64,000 nucleotides of DNA from Nocardioides sp. Root240. Its GTDB lineage: Bacteria; Actinomycetota; Actinomycetes; Propionibacteriales; Nocardioidaceae. This document shows, piece by piece, positions 40,168 to 48,601 of the stretch (positions are counted from its first letter, which is position 1; every line of letters begins with the position of its first letter). The notes beneath the pieces were generated by a model, which had not been told where the DNA came from, ran no database searches, and was given only the letters and a program-made list of their open reading frames with translations. The stretch spans positions 321,058-385,057 of the forward strand of contig NZ_LMIT01000009.1 in assembly GCF_001428825.1 (NCBI RefSeq), given 5' to 3'. The translations under genes were made by a program, and so were the position numbers.

Positions 40168-43100
40168 GTGACGGTCTCGATGCGCCGCATGTCGGCAGGC
40201 ACGGGCTACCAGTACCTGCTGCGCAGCGTCGTGGCCGGCGACGGCGACCGCGCCATGTCGACGCCGCTCACCCGCTACTACGCCGAGACGGGTACGCCGC
40301 CCGGCCGCTGGATGGGTTCCGGCCTGGCAGCGTTCGGGGACGGCCGTCTGCACCCGGGCATGCAAGTGAGCGAAGCGCAACTGGCCTTGTTGATCGGGAT
40401 GGGCCGGGACCCGGTGACCGGAGACCAATTGGGACTTGCCTATCCGACGTACAAGAAGCTTTCCGCCCGGATCGAGGAACGCGTCGCTGGGCTGGACCCG
40501 GAGATGACTCAGGAGGACTGTGCGGCCGAGACGAGCCGCATCGAAGCCGAGGAAACCAAAGCAGGGAGCCGGAATGCGGTCGCCGGCTTCGACCTGACCT
40601 TCAGCGTGCCGAAGTCGGTCTCGGTCCTGTGGGGCGTCGCCGACGCGGCGACCCAGGAACGGATCGTCAACGCCCACCACGCAGCCGTGAGCGACGTCCT
40701 TGCGTACTTCGAGCGCGAGGTCGCCGCCACGAGAGCGGGGCTCGCGGACCGCGATGGGGCGGTCGCCCAGGTCGGTGTCGCTGGTGTCGCGGCCGTCGCG
40801 TACGACCACTACGACTCCCGGGCAGGTGACCCGCAACTCCACACCCACCTCGTCTTGTCGAACAAGGTCCTCACTCTGCGCGACGGACAGTGGCGCAGCC
40901 TGGACGGCCGCCCGGTCTTCGCCTCTGTCACCGGACTCTCCGCGCACTACAACGCCCTGCTCGCCGACCGCCTGACACGCGACCTCGGTGTCGAGTGGGA
41001 GCTGCGTCAACGTGGCGCGGACCGGAACCCGCAGTGGGAGATCGTCGGCGTCAGTGACGAGCTGATCGCCGAGTTCTCGAGCCGTACCCGTGAGATCGAA
41101 CTGAGGAAGGACGAACTCATCGCCGAGTACGTCGCCCGGCACGGCCGGATGCCCTCGGCGAAGACGATCGTCGAGCTTCGCGCCCAAGCCACCCTCGCCA
41201 CCCGGCCACCGAAGGAAACCCGGTCCCTGGCGGACCTCACAGCACAATGGCGCCAGCGAGCGGCTGCGCATCTCGGGTTGGAGCCCACGTCGTGGGCAGC
41301 GACTCTGCTCGATAACGCCGCCGGGTCACTCAACGTGGACGACGTCCCCCTCGCGGCAATCGAAGCAATCGGCGCAGACGTTGTCACTGCGGTGAGCGTC
41401 AAGCGCTCGGTCTGGAGCCACTGGAATCTGCTGGCCGAGGTCTCGAAGCAGACGATGGACATGCGCTTTGCCAGCACCGCAGAACGGGAGGCGGTGGTGG
41501 CGATGGTGGTCGACGCGGCACAGTTCCAATCCGTGGCGCTGACGCCTCCGGAGTTGGCGATCAGTCCGGTTCGGTTCCAGCGCGAGGACGGGACCAGTAT
41601 CTTCCGGCCACGGCACTCGGTGAAGTACTCCTCGACCGCAGTGATCGAAGCCGAGACCCGGCTCCTCGACCGCTCCGAAAAGACCACCGCACCGTCGGTG
41701 CCGCCATCCGTCGTCATGCGCGCCATCCGCGATGCCCATGGGGCGCTCAGCGCCGAACAGCGCACAGCCTTGGAGAGCATCACCGACTCCGGGCGCCTGG
41801 TCGACTTGTTGGTCGGCCCGGCCGGGGCGGGCAAGACCACGACCATGCATGCGCTTCGATCGGCGTGGGTCCACGAGCACGGCAGGGGGAGTGTCGTGGG
41901 TCTCGCACCGTCGGCCACCGCTGCGCAGGCCCTGGCGGACGACCTCAGAATCGCATGCGACAACACCGCCAAATGGCTGTACGAGTACGACCACGGCCGC
42001 ACCCAACTCCGCCCCGGGCAACTGGTGATCATCGATGAGGCCACCTTGGCCGGCACAACCAGCCTCGACCGAATCAGCGGCATCGCCGCCGGCGCCGGCG
42101 CGAAGTTGCTGCTCGTCGGCGACCCCCACCAACTCCAGTCCATCGACGCCGGCGGCGCGTTCGCCCTGCTGGTTGACCGCCGTACCGACGCCCCCGAGTT
42201 GACCGAGATTCACCGGTTCAAGAACAAATGGGAGAAGCACGCCTCCCTCGCCCTACGCCGCGGGGAGGCCGAAGTCATGTCGACCTACGCCCGACAGGAC
42301 CGAATCCGCGAAGGCATGACCGACGACATGCTCGACGCCGCCTACGAAGCCTGGCGCGCAGACACCAACTCCGGTGTGGCGAGCCTGCTCGTGGCCGAGT
42401 CCGCGCGCGCCGTACAAGCACTCAACGAACGAGCCCGCGCCGAGCGCCTGCTCGTCGACGGTGCTGTCAACGGCCGAGAAGTCCACCTCACCGGCGGGAG
42501 TCGGGCGTCGGTGGGCGATGTCGTGATCACTCGACGAAACGATCGCACCATCGAAACTACGGCCCGGGGATGGGTGATGAACGGAGACCGCTGGCGCATC
42601 ACCGACATCCGACGAGACGGGTCCGTGGCCGTCAATCGTCTCGACCTGCGCCGCCGGGGGAGCAGCGTCCTGCCGGCGGAGTACGTCGAGCACCACCTCG
42701 ACCTCGGGTACGCCGTCACAGCCCACCGCGCCCAGGGCATCACCGTCGACACCTCGCATGTCGTTGTTACGCCGACGACAACCCGGGAGAACCTCTACGT
42801 CTCGATGAGTCGCGGCCGAGACTCGAACATTGCGTACGTCGCCCTCGACCAACCGGACGACAGTCACTCGACTCCGGAACTCGAGGACGTCACGGCGCGC
42901 ACCGTGCTGTTCGGAGTGCTCCAACACAGCGGCGCCAGCTTGTCCGCCCACCAGACGATGGAAGCCGAGTACGCCATCCACGGCGGCATCGCCCGCCTCG
43001 CCGCAGAACTCGAGACCATTGCCGCCGATGCACAGCGGGACCGCTTCGTCGACTTGCTCAACCGATCCGGGCTGACAGCCGACCAGCTATCGGCTGCTGT

Positions 43101-43692
43101 TGAGTCTGCCGCTTTCGGACCCCTCACCTCCGCACTCCGCAGAGCCGAGGCCTACCACCACGACCTGGAAGCCCTGGTGCCCCGTATCGTCCGACAGCAC
43201 GGCCTCGATGACGCCGACGACATCGCGGCTGTACTCCGCCATCGCACGGACCGCGTCGCCTCGTCTTCTCCACGAGGTTGCCGACTTCACCCGAGACTGA
43301 TCGCCGGACTCATCCCCGAGCCGCTGGGTGTGATGAGCATCAAGGATCGTCAGGCGCTCGATCAGCGTAAGGAGCTGATCGAATCTCGCGCGCGGATGCT
43401 TGCAGACATGGCGATCTGTTCGGGGGATGCCTGGGTTCGGTGCTTGGCGGAGCTGCCAAGCCGTCCGTGGGGCCGAGACGAATGGCTCGGTGCGGCGATC
43501 ACAGTCGCTGCCTACCGCGACCGCTACAACATCACCTCGGTCGTGCCTGTTGGTGCGGGATTGGTCAGCGAGACCCAATGGATGGATCGTCAGCGAGCGT
43601 TGGGCGCGGTCCGTGACGCGTCATGCCTCGGTCGGACCGACCGCGGTGGGGCGCACCTAGTTGGCGGCGGGTCGGTCATCTCGGCTCCATAG
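40168..43692 (+). CDS. MobF family relaxase-helicase (TrwC/TraI-like)
   Basis: A 1174-residue conjugative relaxase. The start is set at GTG 40168 because the product then opens MTVSMRRMSAGTGYQYLLRS, the family's normal N-terminus; 30 in-frame codons upstream lack this character. Catalytic tyrosines lie in GYQYL and LTRYYAETG, and the HUH motif in DPQLHTHLVLSNKV (about 225). The C-terminal SF1 helicase has GPAGAGKTTTMHAL (about 550), VIIDEATLAG (about 620), GDPHQLQSIDAGG and VTAHRAQGITVDTSHV (about 850). All key motifs look intact, so it should process a nearby oriT. No transfer apparatus is adjacent. Confidence 0.93.
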   Translation: MTVSMRRMSAGTGYQYLLRSVVAGDGDRAMSTPLTRYYAETGTPPGRWMGSGLAAFGDGRLHPGMQVSEAQLALLIGMGRDPVTGDQLGLAYPTYKKLSARIEERVAGLDPEMTQEDCAAETSRIEAEETKAGSRNAVAGFDLTFSVPKSVSVLWGVADAATQERIVNAHHAAVSDVLAYFEREVAATRAGLADRDGAVAQVGVAGVAAVAYDHYDSRAGDPQLHTHLVLSNKVLTLRDGQWRSLDGRPVFASVTGLSAHYNALLADRLTRDLGVEWELRQRGADRNPQWEIVGVSDELIAEFSSRTREIELRKDELIAEYVARHGRMPSAKTIVELRAQATLATRPPKETRSLADLTAQWRQRAAAHLGLEPTSWAATLLDNAAGSLNVDDVPLAAIEAIGADVVTAVSVKRSVWSHWNLLAEVSKQTMDMRFASTAEREAVVAMVVDAAQFQSVALTPPELAISPVRFQREDGTSIFRPRHSVKYSSTAVIEAETRLLDRSEKTTAPSVPPSVVMRAIRDAHGALSAEQRTALESITDSGRLVDLLVGPAGAGKTTTMHALRSAWVHEHGRGSVVGLAPSATAAQALADDLRIACDNTAKWLYEYDHGRTQLRPGQLVIIDEATLAGTTSLDRISGIAAGAGAKLLLVGDPHQLQSIDAGGAFALLVDRRTDAPELTEIHRFKNKWEKHASLALRRGEAEVMSTYARQDRIREGMTDDMLDAAYEAWRADTNSGVASLLVAESARAVQALNERARAERLLVDGAVNGREVHLTGGSRASVGDVVITRRNDRTIETTARGWVMNGDRWRITDIRRDGSVAVNRLDLRRRGSSVLPAEYVEHHLDLGYAVTAHRAQGITVDTSHVVVTPTTTRENLYVSMSRGRDSNIAYVALDQPDDSHSTPELEDVTARTVLFGVLQHSGASLSAHQTMEAEYAIHGGIARLAAELETIAADAQRDRFVDLLNRSGLTADQLSAAVESAAFGPLTSALRRAEAYHHDLEALVPRIVRQHGLDDADDIAAVLRHRTDRVASSSPRGCRLHPRLIAGLIPEPLGVMSIKDRQALDQRKELIESRARMLADMAICSGDAWVRCLAELPSRPWGRDEWLGAAITVAAYRDRYNITSVVPVGAGLVSETQWMDRQRALGAVRDASCLGRTDRGGAHLVGGGSVISAP

Positions 43693-43799
43693 GCGGCTCC
43701 CGCGTCCGGATGGCCGCCCAGTCATGGTCGGAGCAACGCAGTCCCATCGGGCAGTTCGGTTGTGGCACAGGCTTCTTCGCCCGGAAGGAGTTCCAGCAG

Positions 43800-44177
43800 C
43801 TACTGAGCCTGTGGCGCTGCAGCCTGGTCGTCATCGCTCGCGTCGGCTATCTCGATCGACATCGCCCACGCGCTCATGGTGTCGAGGACATCGCGTAGCC
43901 GCTCGCCGTGGGGAGTCAGCTGGTACACCACGCGGGGCGGGATCTCGGGGTACGAGGTACGAGTCACTATGCCGTAGGCCTCGAACTGGCGAAGACGGCT
44001 GGTCAGCGTGTGCGGGCTGATGCCGGGCAGGGCAGCACGCAACTCGGTGAATCGGAGCGGCCCGGGAAGGAGTTCGCGGACCACGAGTGTGGCCCAGGGT
44101 CCGTTGACCAAGGCCAGAAAGCGCGCAACCCCGCACTCGGGAAGGCTCGAGTTCGTCACATTGTGACGATAGCCCAT
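43800..44177 (-). CDS. HxlR-family transcriptional regulator
   Basis: A 125-residue winged-helix regulator: GVARFLALVNGPWATLVVRELLPGPLRFTELRAALPGISPHTLTSRLRQ, followed by YELTP-type VVYQLTPHGERLRDVL. HxlR proteins often sense redox or electrophiles; here there is a single Cys15 (PECGVAR), which is where such sensors act. It is divergent from the NmrA-type gene with only 44 bp between starts and a shared inverted repeat. A start at GTG 44159 is also possible; neither has a clear Shine-Dalgarno. Confidence 0.88.
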   Translation of the reverse strand: MGYRHNVTNSSLPECGVARFLALVNGPWATLVVRELLPGPLRFTELRAALPGISPHTLTSRLRQFEAYGIVTRTSYPEIPPRVVYQLTPHGERLRDVLDTMSAWAMSIEIADASDDDQAAAPQAQ

Positions 44178-44218
44178 TAGTGCAGTTGATGTAACTGGTG
44201 CAGTGCTTGTACTAATGG
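44174..44218. promoter_or_regulatory. operator-like inverted repeats between hxlR and nmrA-type genes
   Basis: ccattagt (44174-44181) and actaatgg (44211-44218) are perfect inverted repeats at the two edges. Between them lies a second one, cagtt (44183-44187) and aactg (44193-44197). The outer arm covers the HxlR start codon. Binding here could control both genes. Confidence 0.6.
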
Positions 44219-44221
44219 CTC

Positions 44222-45079
44222 ATGACCTATGTGATTCATGGCGCTACCGGCGCCCAAGGTGGACCCGTCGTCGCCGCTCTCACCGCAGTGGGCAAGCCCG
44301 TCGTCGCACTCACCCGCAGGCAGGATGCCGTCGTTAACGGAGCACGTGTGCGGGCCGTAGATGCGTCTTCGGTTGAGCAGTTGGCCGAGGCCTACCGCGG
44401 AGCAGACGGTGTCTTTGTGCACTTGCCGATGGCAAGCGAGGCTGACAGAGAAGCCTTCGCAAGAAGCGTCGTTGCAGCGCTGGGGGAGGTGCGACCGGCC
44501 CGGGTGGTGTTCTCCACGAGCGGTAGCGTCGTCGTGCCCGAAGGGGGTGCCGGGCAGAGCACGTCAGCGGGGGTCTCGACCCTGATCAACGGACTCGAGG
44601 AAACCGGACTGGACCACGTGGTCGTGGCTCCTCGGCTGTTCCTGGAGAACCTGCTGATGCCACCGGTCGTCGCATCGGCACGCGAGCGCGGCTCCTTGCC
44701 CTACCCGCTGCGGGCAGACTTTCCCGTGTCCTGGGCTTCCCACCTCGACGTGGCCGACGTCGTCGCTGAACTGTTCGCGCGCCGCGAGGTCCCTGGCGTC
44801 GTGGAGGTCGGCCACGATCCAGCGATTCTCGGAGCTGACCTGGCTGGAGCGTTCGGCACGCGGCTCGGCCACGACGTCGCTTATCAGGCACTCACGCCAG
44901 CGGCCTTCGGGGAGATCATCAAGCCACTGCTTGGCCCGGCGTCCACAGGTGTCGTAGGCCTGTACGAGTACCTGGGCTCACTCGCGCACGCTGCCATCGC
45001 TCCGGGGCGCTCAGCGCAGTCGCTGCTCGGAATCATGCCCCGAAGTGTCCAACAGTGGCTGGCCGACGTGAGCTTGTGA
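44222..45079 (+). CDS. NmrA-like NAD(P)-binding protein
   Basis: A 285-residue atypical SDR of the NmrA/HSCARG or quinone oxidoreductase-2 type. The Rossmann motif is MTYVIHGATGAQGGPVVAAL (GxxGxxG), followed by VVALTRRQD, DGVFVHLPMAS and VVFSTSGSVVVPEGG. The catalytic YxxxK is not evident, as is usual in NmrA-like proteins. It pairs with the HxlR regulator in many actinobacteria, where it acts in redox stress or as an NADPH sensor. Exact activity is unknown. Confidence 0.85.
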   Translation: MTYVIHGATGAQGGPVVAALTAVGKPVVALTRRQDAVVNGARVRAVDASSVEQLAEAYRGADGVFVHLPMASEADREAFARSVVAALGEVRPARVVFSTSGSVVVPEGGAGQSTSAGVSTLINGLEETGLDHVVVAPRLFLENLLMPPVVASARERGSLPYPLRADFPVSWASHLDVADVVAELFARREVPGVVEVGHDPAILGADLAGAFGTRLGHDVAYQALTPAAFGEIIKPLLGPASTGVVGLYEYLGSLAHAAIAPGRSAQSLLGIMPRSVQQWLADVSL

Positions 45080-45266
45080 GAGCGCGGCCGCAGGACCGGC
45101 AGTCGCTCCGTAGCCACGGATGTTCAGTCGGTTCGCTGCGGTGTGAGCCGCCCGGCGGCGCGCTCTGCCACGAAGGCGTGTGGATGCCGGCAATGAGGCC
45201 ACCGGCAGGGTGTGCCTGCTTGAGACGCCGGACTGTCGATAGGTGGATGAACCGGTGACGCGAAGC

Positions 45267-46691
45267 TCAGCCCGGCCAGTCGATGCTGAGGAACTGAGTT
45301 TCCGTGAACTCCTCGAGCCCGGCGCGGGCGCCTTCACGGCCGAGGCCGGACTGCTTCATACCGCCGAACGGCGCCGAGGGGTCGGAGACGATCCCTCGGT
45401 TGATGCCGACCATCCCGGCGTCGATGGCCTCCCCGATTCGCATCGCGCGCTGGAGATCGCCCGCAAAGACGTACGCCGCAAGACCGAACTCGGACGCGTT
45501 GACGAGTCGCAGCATCTGCGCCTCGTCTGTCCAGGTCACGATTGGTGCGACTGGGCCGAAGATCTCGTTCATGACGACGTCGGCGTCGGCCGGAACGTCC
45601 TGTAGCACGGTGGGCGCATAGTAGAAACCCTTGCTGTTGGGAATCGACGCCTGATGTGTGACTCGTGCGCCAGCCGCGACGGCGGACTCGACGAGCGCCT
45701 TGATGCCATCGACTGCCTTGGCCGAGATGAGCGGCCCGATCTGGGACCCCTCCGCTGCCGGGCCTACCGTCAGCGACTCGACAGCAGCACCGAGCTTGGT
45801 GGAGAACTCGTCGGCGATGTCGGCATGGATGTACAGGCGGTTTGCGGCGGTGCAGGCCTGTCCTGCGCCCCGGAATTTTGCGACCATGGTGCCAGCGACC
45901 GCAGCGTCGATGTCGGCGTCCTCGGTCACCACGAGCGGCGCGTTGCCGCCCAACTCCATCGATGAGTTGACGACACGTTCGGCCGCCTGCTTCAGCAGCA
46001 GCCGTCCGATGCCGGTCGACCCGGTGAAGGAGATCTTGCGGACGCGCGGGTCATTCATCCATGTCGTCACAACTGACGGCGCGTCGGTCGTCGGTACGAC
46101 ATTGACCACCCCATCTGGCAGCCCGGCCTCGATCAGGAGTCGGGTCACGGCGAGCGCCGTCAGCGGTGTCTCTGACGCAGGTTTGAGGACGACGGTGCAC
46201 CCGGCTGCGAGGGCCGGCGCAATCTTGCGTGTCGCCATCGCTGCAGGAAAGTTCCACGGAGTCACGAGCGCGGCGACACCGACGGGTTTGTGTGTCACGA
46301 CCGTGCGCGTGCCACCTGCGGGGGACACACCGTAGTCACCGGTGGTTCGAACGGCCTCTTCGGCGAACCAGCGGAAGAACTCCGCGGCGTAGGTGACCTC
46401 GCTTGTTGCGTCAGACAACGACTTTCCGTTTTCCAAAGAGATCATCGCGGCGAGGCTGTCGCGGTCGCGGATCATCAGTTCGTACATCCGACGCAGCACT
46501 TCGGAGCGTTCGCGCGGGGCAGTGCGGCTCCACGCGGAGAGGGCAGCAGCGGCTGCATCCACTGCTGAGGTCGCGTCGTCGGGTCCGCCGTCGGACACCT
46601 GTGCGATGACCTCGCGGCTCGCCGGGTTCTCTACGTCGAATTCCCCAGCGGATCCCGGCACCCACTGTCCAGCGATGAAGAGATCATTCAT
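45267..46691 (-). CDS. NAD(P)-dependent aldehyde dehydrogenase, succinate-semialdehyde type
   Basis: A 474-residue ALDH superfamily enzyme that oxidises an aldehyde to the acid. The catalytic Glu is in SMELGGNAPLVV (about 250), the nucleophilic Cys in GAGQACTAANR (about 284), NAD binding is in VTPWNFPAAMATRKIAPALAAG (about 140) and FTGSTGIGRLL (about 230), and the C-terminal motif is PFGGMKQSGLGREG. The sequence is closest in style to GabD-like enzymes, but the substrate is open. The ATG overlaps the stop of the monooxygenase gene (ATGA), so aldehyde oxidation likely follows that oxygenation. Confidence 0.92.
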   Translation of the reverse strand: MNDLFIAGQWVPGSAGEFDVENPASREVIAQVSDGGPDDATSAVDAAAAALSAWSRTAPRERSEVLRRMYELMIRDRDSLAAMISLENGKSLSDATSEVTYAAEFFRWFAEEAVRTTGDYGVSPAGGTRTVVTHKPVGVAALVTPWNFPAAMATRKIAPALAAGCTVVLKPASETPLTALAVTRLLIEAGLPDGVVNVVPTTDAPSVVTTWMNDPRVRKISFTGSTGIGRLLLKQAAERVVNSSMELGGNAPLVVTEDADIDAAVAGTMVAKFRGAGQACTAANRLYIHADIADEFSTKLGAAVESLTVGPAAEGSQIGPLISAKAVDGIKALVESAVAAGARVTHQASIPNSKGFYYAPTVLQDVPADADVVMNEIFGPVAPIVTWTDEAQMLRLVNASEFGLAAYVFAGDLQRAMRIGEAIDAGMVGINRGIVSDPSAPFGGMKQSGLGREGARAGLEEFTETQFLSIDWPG

Positions 46692-48517
46692 CGTGATGCC
46701 TGCGGTGCGTTCTTCGAGGTCAGTCCGCTGTCCGATGCCGACTTTGGGCGGCGGCGGAACGACTCCGGGATCCGGCCGTCTAGATCAGCCTTGACGAGCA
46801 GCGCCATCAACCGGGTAGCTGGCCGGATCTGCAAGATGGCCCCGCCGTTGATCCACAAGCCTCGCTGGCCGGTTTGACCCCACATCGCCGACCATTCTCC
46901 TTCTTCGTCCCAACGTGCGATCTCTCCAACACGTTCAGCGACCTCGGCGCCGAACTGATCTGCGACCTCAACCTGTCGATTCTGATACCCGGTTGCAAGG
47001 ATGACGATGTCGGCGTCCAACGTCGTGCCGTCGTCGAGATCGGCACCAGCCTCCGCGAACTCGACAACGCGATCGAAGGGCAGAATCTTGATTCCTCCGG
47101 CGATGATCACGTCGGAGGCACCCTTGTTCAGGTAGAACCCACCTCCGGTGCGCTGAAACAGATCGGGCCAACCCTGGCCGTCGAATCCGTCCCCGATCCG
47201 CATCCCGGCTCCTTCGAGGCCCTTCAGCAGATCCGAGTCAAGACTCTTCGCGAACGAGTGATACTGCCGCAATCCGGCTTCTCGGATCGGCCTGACCTGA
47301 GTCATCCCGTCGCGGAGGTCGACCAGATCGGTCGGAATCGTCGGGTCGAGATGTTCGGCGTACACGAGATTGGCCGTCTCGACCTGGTTCACCACCACTG
47401 GACCTCGCTGCACCATCGTCACTTCGACGCCGTTCTCGTACAGGTCGAGTGCGATGTCGTGCGCGCTGGTCGCGGTGCCGACGACCACCGCCTTGCGTAC
47501 GTCGAAGTCCGCTGCCTTCGTGTAAGCCGAAGAGTGGATCACCTGCCCGCGGAACGACGACAAGCCCGGAAGCGTGGGCACTGATGGACGTCCGCCAATG
47601 CCGCCGGTGGCGAGGATGATGTGCTGTGGATGAAGAACGCGCTCGCTGCCGTCCGATCGCTGAACGGTCGCCGCCCAGAGCCCGTCCTCGTCGGCGTACT
47701 TGGCGCCGAGGAACTCGGCCGAGTTCCACACATTCAGGTTGAGGTAGCGCGCGTAGGTCTCCAACCAGTCGCCCATGACGTCCTTGGGAAGGAACTCGGG
47801 ATAGTGAGGTGGATAGGACAGGAACGGGAACGCGTTCATCTCGACGGTGTTGTGCAGGCAGAGTGAGTCATAGCGAAGTCGCCAGTTGTCGCCGACTCGC
47901 TCGTTCTTGTCGATGATGAGGGCATCGACTCCGACCTTCGCCAGGTGAGCGGCTGCCACCAGCCCCGCTTGTCCACCACCCACGATCAGCACTTCCGGAC
48001 TGCCCTCGGCCCAGTCGCGGCGCCGACGGTCGTGCTCTCCGAACGTCTGCCCACGATAGGAAGGCGTGAAGCCGTTGCCGCGGGGGTGCCGGTCGGGTGC
48101 GCGGACATCCTTCAATTCCTCAAGGCGCGTGTACATGGCCCGCACGGCAAATCCATACGCGGACGTCTCGTCCGGTGTCGCGTTGATGAGCGCCACAGCT
48201 CTCCCGGACTTCGTGTCGAAGTCGAAGAAGGCCTCCACCATGGCGTCGTCCCCTTCGCCGACCACCTGCGGTTCCGGCCACGCTGAGGAGACCGAGAAGC
48301 CGGTTGGCTGGATCTCGTCGAGCACGCTCAGCAACATCGACACGACGGCGTCCCGGCCATGGAACTGACGGAAGTCCCAGGTGAGTGCTCCGTTGTCGCG
48401 GAGGTCGGACTGTTCTGCGAACAGGCCCAAGAGCGCGTCCGCGCTCCGAGTGGTGAGTGCATGTTCGAGATCGAGCGCCCAGGCTGCGGCTCCATCACTG
48501 ATTCCGAGCGTGCTCAT
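46688..48517 (-). CDS. flavin-containing monooxygenase with N-terminal SnoaL/NTF2-like domain
   Basis: A 609-residue fusion. Residues 1-150 resemble a SnoaL/NTF2-type fold (LEHALTTRSADALLGLFAEQSDLRDNGALTWDFRQFHGRDAVV). The rest is a group B flavin monooxygenase: FAD motif VLIVGGGQAGLVAAAHLAK (about 175), FRGQVIHSSAY (the FxGxxxHxxx fingerprint, with Tyr at the last place where Baeyer-Villiger enzymes have Trp), NADPH motif VVVGTATSAHDIALDL (about 345) and ILATGYQNR. AAGGA lies before the ATG at 48517. Coupling to the aldehyde dehydrogenase implies a pathway pair. Confidence 0.88.
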   Translation of the reverse strand: MSTLGISDGAAAWALDLEHALTTRSADALLGLFAEQSDLRDNGALTWDFRQFHGRDAVVSMLLSVLDEIQPTGFSVSSAWPEPQVVGEGDDAMVEAFFDFDTKSGRAVALINATPDETSAYGFAVRAMYTRLEELKDVRAPDRHPRGNGFTPSYRGQTFGEHDRRRRDWAEGSPEVLIVGGGQAGLVAAAHLAKVGVDALIIDKNERVGDNWRLRYDSLCLHNTVEMNAFPFLSYPPHYPEFLPKDVMGDWLETYARYLNLNVWNSAEFLGAKYADEDGLWAATVQRSDGSERVLHPQHIILATGGIGGRPSVPTLPGLSSFRGQVIHSSAYTKAADFDVRKAVVVGTATSAHDIALDLYENGVEVTMVQRGPVVVNQVETANLVYAEHLDPTIPTDLVDLRDGMTQVRPIREAGLRQYHSFAKSLDSDLLKGLEGAGMRIGDGFDGQGWPDLFQRTGGGFYLNKGASDVIIAGGIKILPFDRVVEFAEAGADLDDGTTLDADIVILATGYQNRQVEVADQFGAEVAERVGEIARWDEEGEWSAMWGQTGQRGLWINGGAILQIRPATRLMALLVKADLDGRIPESFRRRPKSASDSGLTSKNAPQASR

Positions 48518-48601
48518 GTGAATTCCTTCGGTTTCGGTGCAGGGCTGCGTTGCATCGCTGTTCGTCGGGTAGGTAGAGGTAGTGGGCGTCGTGCCGGACG
48601 C

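Larger units (their letters stand above)
36975..43692. mobile_element. tRNA-fMet-integrated mobilizable element (left part)
   Basis: Contains in order: excisionase, tyrosine integrase, toxin-antitoxin pair, a possible oriT region and a MobF relaxase. No coupling protein, VirB4 or FtsK-type transfer gene is visible, so it may be mobilized in trans. The right boundary given is the end of the last recognisable element gene; the island may continue through the catabolic genes beyond the window. Confidence 0.65.

Noticed and set aside
45080-45266. Gene remnant between the NmrA-type and aldehyde dehydrogenase genes
   Set aside because: Minus-strand frames read like low-complexity Arg/Ala sequence; no match to recombinase or transposase motifs could be supported.
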